A stretch of DNA of 6,730 nt from positions 1-6,730 of the forward strand of contig JACDAK010000077.1 of assembly GCA_013695495.1 (NCBI GenBank). The letters are read 5' to 3'. Of the stretch, positions 1-5,363 are shown piece by piece; the first letter of the stretch is position 1, and each line of letters begins with the position of its first letter. The DNA is from Blastocatellia bacterium (GTDB lineage: Bacteria > Acidobacteriota > Blastocatellia > Pyrinomonadales > Pyrinomonadaceae). Below the pieces are notes generated by a model. The model searched no databases and was not told the origin of the DNA. It saw nothing but the letters and a program-made list of their open reading frames with translations. A program made the translations under genes and the position numbers.

Positions 1-633
1 TTTCCAGGTTTCCCAAAGCTTCGTCTCGGCGGCCACGAGTGCATCCGGTGCCGGTTTGAGGCTTGCGAGTTCGGCGGCCTTATCAAATGTAGAAGACGGC
101 GGGCCGTATTCGCCCTTGGCATCGGGCGTGGGAACTTCCTGGTAATAGACCGCTTTCCAGCTATCGCCTTCGCGTTTGTAAATGACAGAAACGTTCAAGG
201 GATCAGGCCCGGCGATGCCGTCGCAGGTGATCGCTCCGGTTGCTTTGAAGGTTAGGAGGGCGAGGTCGGGTGCGAGCTGGTCGACTGCTTCGTCGCTGAA
301 GGTCAGTTCTTTCATCTCGCACTTGTGGCTCGTCCAGCTTTTAATGGCTGCGGCACGATCGGACGCTCCGTTGTAGCCGACGTTGACGAAATTTGACGCC
401 ATGTAACCTTCGAGGCCGGCGACGTTACGCGTTGCCCAGTCGTCCCAGGCTTTTCGCTCGATGCCGACAAGTTCGGCAACGGCCGGGGCGGCGGATGATG
501 TTGCGGTGTTGGCGTTATTGTTGTTTGCATTGGCGCCGGCAACCGCAGTGGTGTTGCCGGTCGGTGTCGGCTCGCATGCAAGCGTGAACGAGATCGCAAA
601 AAGGATCGCGAAGATGCTTAGATTTCTTTTCAT
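1..633 (-). CDS. Putative lipoprotein with NTF2-like (DUF4440/SnoaL-type) domain, 3' end cut by window edge
   Basis: An open minus-strand frame of 211 codons starts at ATG 633-631 and runs off the left edge without a stop. A GGAG Shine-Dalgarno (641-644 on the plus strand as CTCC) lies 7 bases upstream and fixes the start. The N-terminus is MKRNLSIFAILFAISFTLAC: a short basic n-region, a hydrophobic core and Cys20, as in a lipoprotein signal. The -3 residue is Thr, so the lipobox is imperfect. Residues 21-53 are a low-complexity Thr/Asn/Ala/Pro linker. From about residue 54 an NTF2-like fold is suggested by ELVGIERKAWDDW, GYMASNF and a later VIYKREGDSWKAVYYQE strand, the usual DUF4440/SnoaL layout. 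Residues 198-211 (ALVAAETKLWETWK) resemble the start of that domain, so a second copy probably follows outside the window. Role unknown; such domains bind small ligands or are non-catalytic. Divergent from the permease genes. The domain is assigned by eye. Confidence 0.85.
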   Translation of the reverse strand, partial: MKRNLSIFAILFAISFTLACEPTPTGNTTAVAGANANNNNANTATSSAAPAVAELVGIERKAWDDWATRNVAGLEGYMASNFVNVGYNGASDRAAAIKSWTSHKCEMKELTFSDEAVDQLAPDLALLTFKATGAITCDGIAGPDPLNVSVIYKREGDSWKAVYYQEVPTPDAKGEYGPPSSTFDKAAELASLKPAPDALVAAETKLWETWK

Positions 634-858
634 TGTCTTTCTCCGTAAGTAGGTAAATCGAACCCGGCGGTGTGTACCTCTTGCGCCGTAACTGTTGGCA
701 GGAAAAAAACAGTCTCGCGAACTATGGCATTAAACGGGGTCTCTTGCAACCGAAATCTTGATTGCGGAACGGAAGCTTTTGAAAAAACTCGAAACTTCGG
801 TATCGGAGAAATCGTTAGGAAATCTGTCTTCATGGATAACTCGGCGATTTTCTGACCT
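634..858. other. Divergent intergenic spacer
   Basis: This 225-base gap separates the minus-strand lipoprotein gene from the plus-strand permease operon, so it should hold promoters for both. I could not pick a convincing -35/-10 pair in either direction. The best minus-strand candidate is TTTAAT (plus 729-734, ATTAAA), which lacks a good -35. A short plus-strand frame that ends with TGA at 853-855 has no protein-like character. No strong terminator or repeat was seen. Confidence 0.5.
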
Positions 859-2103
859 ATGCGGCAGCTTTACTCATTTTATTCGGACGCTTTTTGGATC
901 GCACTCAAGTCGATCTTGGAGCACAAACTACGTGCGCTTTTGACACTGGTGGGAATTATTATCGGCGTAGCTGCGGTGATCGTAGTTAGTGCATCTATAA
1001 GCGGTTTAAAGACTTACGTGGTGGATCAGGTTTCGAAGGTGTTGGGTTCGAACCATTTTATGATCACGCGGATGGCGAGCGTCGGGAATACGACTGAAGA
1101 GCAGTATGAGCGGATGAACCGCCGCAACAAGGACGTGACGTGGGAAGAGTACGAATACATTAAGGACAATTGCCGCTTGTGTTCGTACGTCGGGGCGCAG
1201 ATGAACGCGGGAACGGATCTGAAGGAAGGGACGCTGGAGCTGCCGGCGACGCGGATAATTGGCGTTACCGACAACATGTATGAGATAGAAGACAAGACGC
1301 TGACCGGCGGGCGTTTTTTCTCGACGGAAGAGGTCGCACGGTCGGCGAAGGTTGCGGTGATCGGGAATGACGTGGTGGAGAAATTTTTTGAAGGTAGGTC
1401 GCCTGTGGGCCAAACGATAAAGATACGCGGGGTTCCGGTGCAGATCATCGGCGTAGAGCAGAAACGGGGTTCGTTTTTTGGGCAATCGCAGGACCGGCAC
1501 CTTTATATACCGATCACGCTCCACCACCAGATTTTCAACCGAACCGGCGGAATCCAGGTTCACGGGAAGACGATAGATAAAGATTCGTTCAAGCCGGCGA
1601 TCGACGAGGCCCATTTGCTGCTACGCAACAAACGCAAATTGATGGGGAGCGACGAGGACACTTTTTCGGTCGTCAATGTGGATGAATTTAACGCCACGAT
1701 GGATCAGATCACGGGGGCGATCGCGATGGTCGTCATTCCGATAACGATGATCATTTTGGTGGTCGGCGGAATTGTCGTGATGAATATTATGCTGGTTTCG
1801 GTGACGGAGCGGACGTTTGAAGTTGGGCTGCGCAAGGCGATCGGTGCGACGCGAAATCAGATAATGATGCAGTTTTTGATCGAGTCGGCGCTGCTTTGTG
1901 TGGTAGGCGGGATCATGGGGCTCTTGCTGGCGATCGGGGCGACGCAGTTGGTCGGTTATCTGCTGGGAATGACGATGACGATCACGCTATTTTACGTTTT
2001 TATTTCGCTTTCAGTCTCGAGTGTGATCGGTATAGCTGCGGGGCTTTACCCTGCATGGAAGGCTTCGCGGCTGGACCCAATTGTTGCTTTGACGCAGAAC
2101 TAG
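859..2103 (+). CDS. MacB/FtsX-type ABC transporter permease (first of a pair)
   Basis: A 414-residue inner-membrane permease of the MacB/FtsX (type VII ABC, mechanotransmission) class. It has a short cytoplasmic N-terminus, TM1 at about residues 26-46 (LTLVGIIIGVAAVIVV), a large periplasmic MacB_PCD-like domain (about 50-280) and a C-terminal FtsX domain with three membrane segments (about 287-311, 335-356 and 372-396). The segment after TM2 carries the family signature VMNIMLVSVTERT followed by GLRKAIGATR (307-332), the cytoplasmic loop that couples to the ATPase. The protein ends with the typical YPAWKASRLDP segment. Length and topology are normal for a permease without a fused ATPase. Family members export lipoproteins, peptides or toxins, or drive envelope remodelling; the substrate here is unknown. 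It is followed 7 bases later by a paralogous permease, suggesting a heterodimer. The start is ATG 859, the first possible after an in-frame TGA at 853-855; no clear Shine-Dalgarno precedes it. Confidence 0.93.
   Translation: MRQLYSFYSDAFWIALKSILEHKLRALLTLVGIIIGVAAVIVVSASISGLKTYVVDQVSKVLGSNHFMITRMASVGNTTEEQYERMNRRNKDVTWEEYEYIKDNCRLCSYVGAQMNAGTDLKEGTLELPATRIIGVTDNMYEIEDKTLTGGRFFSTEEVARSAKVAVIGNDVVEKFFEGRSPVGQTIKIRGVPVQIIGVEQKRGSFFGQSQDRHLYIPITLHHQIFNRTGGIQVHGKTIDKDSFKPAIDEAHLLLRNKRKLMGSDEDTFSVVNVDEFNATMDQITGAIAMVVIPITMIILVVGGIVVMNIMLVSVTERTFEVGLRKAIGATRNQIMMQFLIESALLCVVGGIMGLLLAIGATQLVGYLLGMTMTITLFYVFISLSVSSVIGIAAGLYPAWKASRLDPIVALTQN
1777..1815 (+). repeat. 39-base segment shared with the second permease gene (copy 1)
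   Basis: This segment and 3047-3085 match at 38 of 39 bases by eye; the only difference is T versus C in the ATT/ATC codon. It encodes the VMNIMLVSVTERT core of the FtsX coupling loop. The flanks diverge quickly at DNA level although the protein stays similar. Strong constraint or recent gene conversion between the paralogues could explain it. Confidence 0.8.
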
Positions 2104-2108
2104 GAAGG
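2102..2108 (+). promoter_or_regulatory. Ribosome binding site overlapping the upstream stop codon
   Basis: AGGAAGG overlaps the TAG stop (2101-2103) of the first permease and stands 2-5 bases before ATG 2111. It supports that start and implies translational coupling, which suits subunits needed in equal amount. Confidence 0.75.
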
Positions 2109-2110
2109 AT

Positions 2111-3376
2111 ATGAGGCTCACAGCATCGTTACCAATAGAAGTGTTGAAAATGGCGTTTGACAGCGTCATTTCGCACAAATTTCGCTCGTTTTTGACGATC
2201 CTTGGAATCGTGGTGGGAATTGTGACGGCAGTCGTGGTTGCTTCGCTGCTGACGGGAATGCGGCAGAGCATTGTTGCGATGTTTGAGGAGTATGGAACGA
2301 ATAATATCTACTTGTTTCATTTGTCGACGGGGTTTGGGCCGGGCAATCGGGACGAGCGGAACCGGAAGCCGCTGACGGATGCGGATGCGGTTGCGATCTT
2401 GAGTCAGTCGACATCGGTCGAAGACATTGCGACGGTTGCGGTGAACATAGGGTCGTGGGGTACGGGATTTGACGACAACATGATCTATCGGGACAAGAAT
2501 TACCGCTGGGCGAAGACGGACGGCGTGACTGCGAATTATGCGTCGGTGATGAACCTTGCTTTGCGGGAGGGGCGTTGGCTGACGGAGATGGACGACTTTG
2601 AACGGCGGCGAGTTTTGGTGGTTGGGGTTAATGCCGTTGAGGCTTTGTTTGGCGGGGATTCGGCGGAGGCGATCGGCAAGGTAATTCGCATGAACGGGAC
2701 GACGTGGGAGATCGTCGGGGTTATTGAGAAGCGGCAGTCGGGATTTTTTGGTGAGAACGAGGAGGACAGCAAGATCTTTATGCCGTTTCGTACGGCGCGG
2801 AAGGCAGCGCCGTTGAGGGATGCGGTGCTGCATATTGCGGCTGCGAAGCCCGGAGCGACGCGGGAGGCGGTTGACGAGATCGAGGGAATATTGCGGCAGC
2901 GGCGCGAGGTGAAATTTGGTGAGCCGAATAATTTTGTTGTTAAAACGGCGGACGATTTTATGTCGCAGTTTGACGGGATGATCGCGGGAATAGGCGGGGC
3001 GGCGATCGCGATATCGTGTCTGGGATTGTTGGTTGGCGGGATCGGGGTGATGAATATCATGCTGGTTTCGGTGACGGAGCGGACGAAGGAGATCGGGATT
3101 CGAAAAGCGATAGGCGCGACGCGGAAGGCCATCGTGTTTCAGTTTTTGGCGGAGGCGATGGCGTTGACCTTTTTGGGCGGGGTTATCGGGGTCGCTCTGT
3201 CGGTGGGGATCAGTAATGTTTTGATGATGCTGCTGCCGTCGCTGCCGGCGAAGATCGAGCCGTGGATGATAATTTTGTCGCTGGGTGTATCTGTATTTAT
3301 TGGGCTTGCATTTGGCGTGCTCCCCGCACGCAAGGCGGCAAAACTCGACCCGATCGAGTGTTTGCGCTACGAATAA
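2111..3376 (+). CDS. MacB/FtsX-type ABC transporter permease (second of a pair)
   Basis: A 421-residue paralogue of the preceding permease with the same architecture. TM1 is at about residues 27-48 (LTILGIVVGIVTAVVVASLL), the periplasmic MacB_PCD-like domain spans about 50-285, and the FtsX domain has membrane segments at about 289-314, 342-363 and 385-405. The signature GVMNIMLVSVTERT is followed by GIRKAIGATR (312-338), and the end reads LPARKAAKLDPIECLRYE, the classic MacB-family C-terminus. A periplasmic segment GVIEKRQSGFFGENEED matches GVEQKRGSFFGQSQD in the first permease, so the two probably arose by duplication and form a heterodimer. This copy is closer to the common MacB consensus (VGGIGVMN) than the first (VGGIVVMN). 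No ATP-binding cassette (Walker A, LSGGQ) or MacA-like adaptor is encoded in the window, so the ATPase must come from elsewhere. Substrate unknown. The start is set by the AGGAAGG site just upstream. Confidence 0.94.
   Translation: MRLTASLPIEVLKMAFDSVISHKFRSFLTILGIVVGIVTAVVVASLLTGMRQSIVAMFEEYGTNNIYLFHLSTGFGPGNRDERNRKPLTDADAVAILSQSTSVEDIATVAVNIGSWGTGFDDNMIYRDKNYRWAKTDGVTANYASVMNLALREGRWLTEMDDFERRRVLVVGVNAVEALFGGDSAEAIGKVIRMNGTTWEIVGVIEKRQSGFFGENEEDSKIFMPFRTARKAAPLRDAVLHIAAAKPGATREAVDEIEGILRQRREVKFGEPNNFVVKTADDFMSQFDGMIAGIGGAAIAISCLGLLVGGIGVMNIMLVSVTERTKEIGIRKAIGATRKAIVFQFLAEAMALTFLGGVIGVALSVGISNVLMMLLPSLPAKIEPWMIILSLGVSVFIGLAFGVLPARKAAKLDPIECLRYE
3047..3085 (+). repeat. 39-base segment shared with the first permease gene (copy 2)
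   Basis: Partner of 1777-1815, with one mismatch in 39 bases. It encodes the same coupling-loop residues in the second permease. Confidence 0.8.
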
Positions 3377-3540
3377 AATAATTTATCTGTAATGGATCGA
3401 ACTTTTTTTGCATTACTGTGCAAAAGCTAGATTCGCGCTCGTCATGTAGAAAAGATGCGTGAAAGATCAATCGCTGTTGTGCATTTCCAGCAACAGCAAA
3501 GAGCCTCGAAATAGGCTTATGAAGGTATTATAAAAAGTTA
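3377..3540. other. Gene-free stretch with inverted repeats downstream of the permease operon
   Basis: No credible gene. Three inverted repeats are visible: TTTTGCA (3406-3412) with TGCAAAA (3419-3425), loop 6; GCTGTTG (3473-3479) with CAACAGC (3491-3497), loop 11; and AGCCT (3502-3506) with AGGCT (3513-3517), loop 6. None is followed by a U-run on the plus strand, so none is a standard terminator, though the latter two could form the 3' end of the permease mRNA. The final 15 bases (3526-3540) are almost pure A/T and sit where an UP element would lie for the promoter that follows. Confidence 0.5.
3406..3425. repeat. Interrupted palindrome TTTTGCA-N6-TGCAAAA
   Basis: A 7-base inverted repeat with a 6-base centre (TTACTG), directly after a run of seven T. 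The dyad is operator-like, but it lies about 120 bases upstream of the nearest good promoter. It may instead be a weak hairpin in the 3' UTR of the permease operon. Confidence 0.45.
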
Positions 3541-3569
3541 TTGACATTTCTAAACAATGAGCGTAGATT
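3541..3569 (+). promoter_or_regulatory. Sigma-70-type promoter for the secreted-protein gene
   Basis: A perfect -35 box TTGACA (3541-3546), an optimal 17-base spacer and a -10 box TAGATT (3564-3569, 4 of 6 matches to TATAAT). An A/T-rich, UP-like tract lies immediately upstream. Transcription would start near 3576. The next plus-strand gene starts at 3888, so the transcript would have a leader of about 310 bases. This is the best promoter in the window. Confidence 0.7.
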
Positions 3570-3575
3570 CCCTTT

Positions 3576-3887
3576 ATACGCCGCCCGATATAGTTCGAAA
3601 ACTTAGTGGCCCCCGCGGGTCGTTCCCATCAGAAGTTCCGTCTCAGTTAGGCTGAGGCTAGGTGATTTTTGATAAGTTTGTGATCGATAATACAAGCCCG
3701 ACGCCTTGCGAACGAGCTCCGGTTACTTCCGAACGCAACCCCAATGCGTGACCGCTGCTAGTTTTCAGTTTGTATATGTTTTGCACCGGCAACCACCGGT
3801 GCGTTTGCCGCAGGCCCTAACCACGCCCGAGCGGCGTACCCCCGCTGACCCTCAACAGCGTGTTAAAGACTGAAAAGGAGTAAAGAA
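3576..3887 (+). promoter_or_regulatory. Long 5' leader of the secreted-protein gene, with potential RNA structure
   Basis: About 310 untranslated bases lie between the predicted start of transcription and ATG 3888. Visible stem-loops are 3640-3646 with 3652-3658 (core CTCAG/CTGAG, loop TTAGG), 3783-3789 with 3796-3802 (GCACCGG/CCGGTGC, loop CAACCA) and 3843-3847 with 3856-3860 (CGCTG/CAGCG), the last ending 14 bases before the Shine-Dalgarno. An alternative pairing, CGGCAA (3787-3792) with TTGCCG (3805-3810), would exclude the middle hairpin. I do not recognise a known riboswitch class. No gene is supported here. Confidence 0.4.
3875..3880 (+). promoter_or_regulatory. Ribosome binding site AAGGAG
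   Basis: AAGGAG with a 7-base spacer before ATG 3888: strong, and it fixes the start of the secreted-protein gene. Confidence 0.85.
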
Positions 3888-4808
3888 ATGAAGAGAAAGA
3901 ATTTGTCCACTTTAAGAAAAATGTTGATGCTCGTCGCGGTGTTCGCGGTCGCAGCCATGTTCTCAGTCTCCGCGAACGCGCAGGCTGTTGCAGGAGCTCC
4001 AACGACCACTGTTGGGATCCAGCCAGTTCTATATCCGGGCAACTTTGTTGCAGATACGGATGATGAAGTTTGCTATGCCATCTGCAGACTGTTCGAAGAT
4101 TGCGATGTGACGGGTGAAATGCGCGGAATCAAGGTTGATCCGCCGGCGCCCGGAACGACCACATACGGCCAGCTTGACATCACTATCTCAGCGAACGGCC
4201 AGATGCTTGATTGGAATACGAATGGGAGCGGCGCCCAGGTCCTCTGGTTCATCATAAAGGGTGGACGGAACTTCAATTTGTATACCTACGTTGGCGTGGG
4301 CGGTTTCCCGTTCCCTCTCGATACCGGACTTCATTCGCCGGGTTCGTATAACAGGCGGGGTCAGTTGGTATATCCGCAGATCAGCCATTTCAACGCTTGC
4401 TATATTCGCGGCGGCGGAACCGGCGGCGATCAGGGATGCACCCCCGGTTACTGGAGAAATCACTATGATCGTTGGGTCGGACTCGTCGCTATGGCCGATT
4501 TTGATACGACTTTCGGTGTCGATATGTTCACGCCGGACGCTACTGTTGGCCAAGTGATCAGTGCACCTAACACCTATGGTTCAGACGCATTTCACGCGGT
4601 TGCAGCACTTCTAAATGCAAATGCAGCTGAGCTTGCGACCGATGCTCCGGGTTACGTTGCGTATCCGTCCACGCCGGGACAGGTCATTGGGATGGTACAA
4701 GTGGGTAATTTTGGCGATCTAAAGAGAGCTAATGAGCTCGGCTGTCCGCTGGGCGGGTCGCCCGCTTGCAGCAAAGCGAATCGTGGAGCTTGCGTTCCCC
4801 TTCCGTAA
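3888..4808 (+). CDS. Secreted cysteine-rich protein with CTPGYWxNH-motif C-terminal domain
   Basis: A 306-residue exported protein of unknown function. The Sec signal peptide has a basic start (MKRKN), a hydrophobic core at about residues 12-28 and an ANA/Q cleavage site after residue 31. The first mature domain (about 40-175) looks all-beta, with CYAICRLFEDC near its start and, towards its end, VLWFIIKGG, DTGLHSP and PQISHFNACY. Similar DTGLH...ISH...C patterns recur in bacterial surface proteins, from memory. The second domain (about 180-290) opens with GCTPGYWRNHYDRW and continues with DTTFGVDMF, FHAVAALLNA and NELGCPL. This CTPGYWKNH-type module recurs in secreted proteins of Acidobacteria and other phyla and has no assigned function that I know of. 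The mature chain has eight cysteines (62, 66, 72, 171, 184, 286, 294, 302), allowing four disulfides. There is no C-terminal anchor, PEP-CTERM or Por-sorting signal, so it is probably periplasmic or released. It is a single-gene unit with its own promoter, long leader and terminator. Confidence 0.88.
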   Translation: MKRKNLSTLRKMLMLVAVFAVAAMFSVSANAQAVAGAPTTTVGIQPVLYPGNFVADTDDEVCYAICRLFEDCDVTGEMRGIKVDPPAPGTTTYGQLDITISANGQMLDWNTNGSGAQVLWFIIKGGRNFNLYTYVGVGGFPFPLDTGLHSPGSYNRRGQLVYPQISHFNACYIRGGGTGGDQGCTPGYWRNHYDRWVGLVAMADFDTTFGVDMFTPDATVGQVISAPNTYGSDAFHAVAALLNANAAELATDAPGYVAYPSTPGQVIGMVQVGNFGDLKRANELGCPLGGSPACSKANRGACVPLP

Positions 4809-4834
4809 CGACTCGATCGTTAACTTAAATGGAG

Positions 4835-4865
4835 ATCGGGTGGCCTCCGGCCACCCGATTTTTTT
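4835..4865 (+). terminator. Strong intrinsic terminator after the secreted-protein gene
   Basis: A perfect 11-base-pair stem (4835-4845 with 4849-4859, ATCGGGTGGCC/GGCCACCCGAT) and a 3-base TCC loop, followed by a T-run to 4865. It lies 26 bases after the stop codon. It is the clearest terminator in the window and isolates the gene from what follows. Confidence 0.93.
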
Positions 4866-4977
4866 CATCGCGTTCAGCCTATCGAGTCTGGATAATGCCT
4901 ACTAGACTTCCGATCCTCGATAACTTTTAGTCAGCCATTTTCGCCCCTACTCGACGGATCGTGTTCGGAATTCCGAC

Positions 4978-5205
4978 TCACCGCACTGCAAAACTAGTTG
5001 TAGCAGTTGCGGATACCCCGTTGTGAATCGCGATCACCCGGACGTCGTAGGTTCCCGTCACGCTGCGCTTCTTGTTGAAGCGATAGCTGAACGTTGCGAC
5101 ACCGTTCGATCCGGTTACCGCGGTTCCGTTGATCGGCTTTCCTCCATTGCGCGCGATGACCTCGAATTCGACCGACGCTCCCGTAAGCGGCTCCAGAGTA
5201 TGATC
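4978..5205 (-). pseudogene. C-terminal remnant of an Ig-like-domain surface/secreted protein
   Basis: A minus-strand frame reads 75 residues to a TGA stop (4980-4978) and is bounded upstream by an in-frame TGA (5208-5206), with no ATG or GTG start between them. The protein has the character of a bacterial Ig-like (Big-type, invasin-like) repeat: TGASVEFEVIARNGGKPING, then SNGVATFSYRF, KKRSVTGTYDVRVIA and a final ATATTSFAVR strand that closes the domain at the natural C-terminus. The NGVATFSY and GTYDV turns are typical of such repeats. An ATG at 5209-5207 opens a different frame and yields an Arg/Gln-rich shadow sequence. No open frame continues the domain further upstream; all three frames contain stops there. 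I infer that the 5' part of a larger gene was deleted. The stretch 4866-4977 before it holds nothing recognisable. Confidence 0.65.
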
Positions 5206-5288
5206 TCATCGCAGTTATTTTCTCCTGCTTTCAATCTTCTGCTCTTTGCCTCTAAAGCGGATATCTCACTTGCTACTTAAACAGGACA

Positions 5289-5294
5289 TATAAT
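5289..5294 (+). promoter_or_regulatory. Perfect -10 box (TATAAT), candidate promoter of the ChaN-like gene
   Basis: TATAAT lies 66 bases before the ATG at 5360. No good -35 stands at the usual distance: the hexamer 17 bases upstream is TCACTT, and a better TTGCTA (5270-5275) is only 13 bases away. The position, just upstream of a strong Shine-Dalgarno and the gene, makes it plausible, perhaps activator-dependent. Confidence 0.5.
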
Positions 5295-5316
5295 GTGCTA
5301 GCTACAACAGGGAACC

Positions 5317-5323
5317 GGAGGAG
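5317..5323 (+). promoter_or_regulatory. Shine-Dalgarno GGAGGAG placed for an upstream TTG, not for the gene's ATG
   Basis: This near-perfect site lies 36 bases before ATG 5360, too far to serve it directly, but exactly 7 bases before TTG 5331, which opens a ten-codon frame ending on the gene's start codon. Confidence 0.5.
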
Positions 5324-5330
5324 TATCGGA

Positions 5331-5363
5331 TTGCAGGGGGTTCTGGTAATCTTTTGCCTATGA
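5331..5363 (+). CDS. Possible 10-codon leader peptide overlapping the next start codon
   Basis: TTG 5331 opens the frame MQGVLVIFCL, which stops at TGA 5361-5363. That stop overlaps the ATG at 5360 as ATGA, the usual arrangement for translational coupling. The only strong Shine-Dalgarno nearby (GGAGGAG, 5317-5323) is spaced for this TTG. The peptide is hydrophobic but too short for any homology-based support. It may be a translated leader that delivers ribosomes to the downstream gene, or chance. A TTG start and the tiny size keep confidence low. Confidence 0.3.
   Translation: MQGVLVIFCL

Noticed and set aside
312..599. Arg/Pro/Thr-rich minus-strand frame and overlapping plus-strand frames in the first 650 bases
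   Set aside because: They are shadows of the lipoprotein frame, which has a Shine-Dalgarno, signal peptide and recognisable domain; the alternatives are low-complexity.
670..855. 61-codon plus-strand frame ending 3 bases before the first permease
   Set aside because: No ribosome site, no domain-like character, and it lies in the divergent promoter region; same-frame position is probably chance.
1006..1614. Long minus-strand frame inside the first permease gene (and a similar one at 2129-2833 in the second)
   Set aside because: Arg/His/Pro-rich antisense shadows of G-rich coding DNA without start signals; the plus-strand permeases are unambiguous.
3473..3530. Resemblance of the GCAAAG-plus-hairpin segment to a cyclic-di-GMP (GEMM) riboswitch
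   Set aside because: The conserved 5' strand, GNRA loop and receptor parts are absent, and the segment lies upstream of the predicted promoter.
3590..3625. TTCGA-containing stretch as a tRNA T-loop
   Set aside because: No matching stems, anticodon arm or acceptor end could be built around it.
3557..3655. Short frame (32 codons) starting ATG 3557 downstream of the A/T-rich tract
   Set aside because: Its start lies between the -35 and -10 boxes of the predicted promoter and no Shine-Dalgarno precedes it.
4994..5209. 71-codon minus-strand frame starting at ATG 5209
   Set aside because: Its product is Arg/Gln-rich and meaningless, while the neighbouring frame over the same bases reads a clear Ig-like domain.
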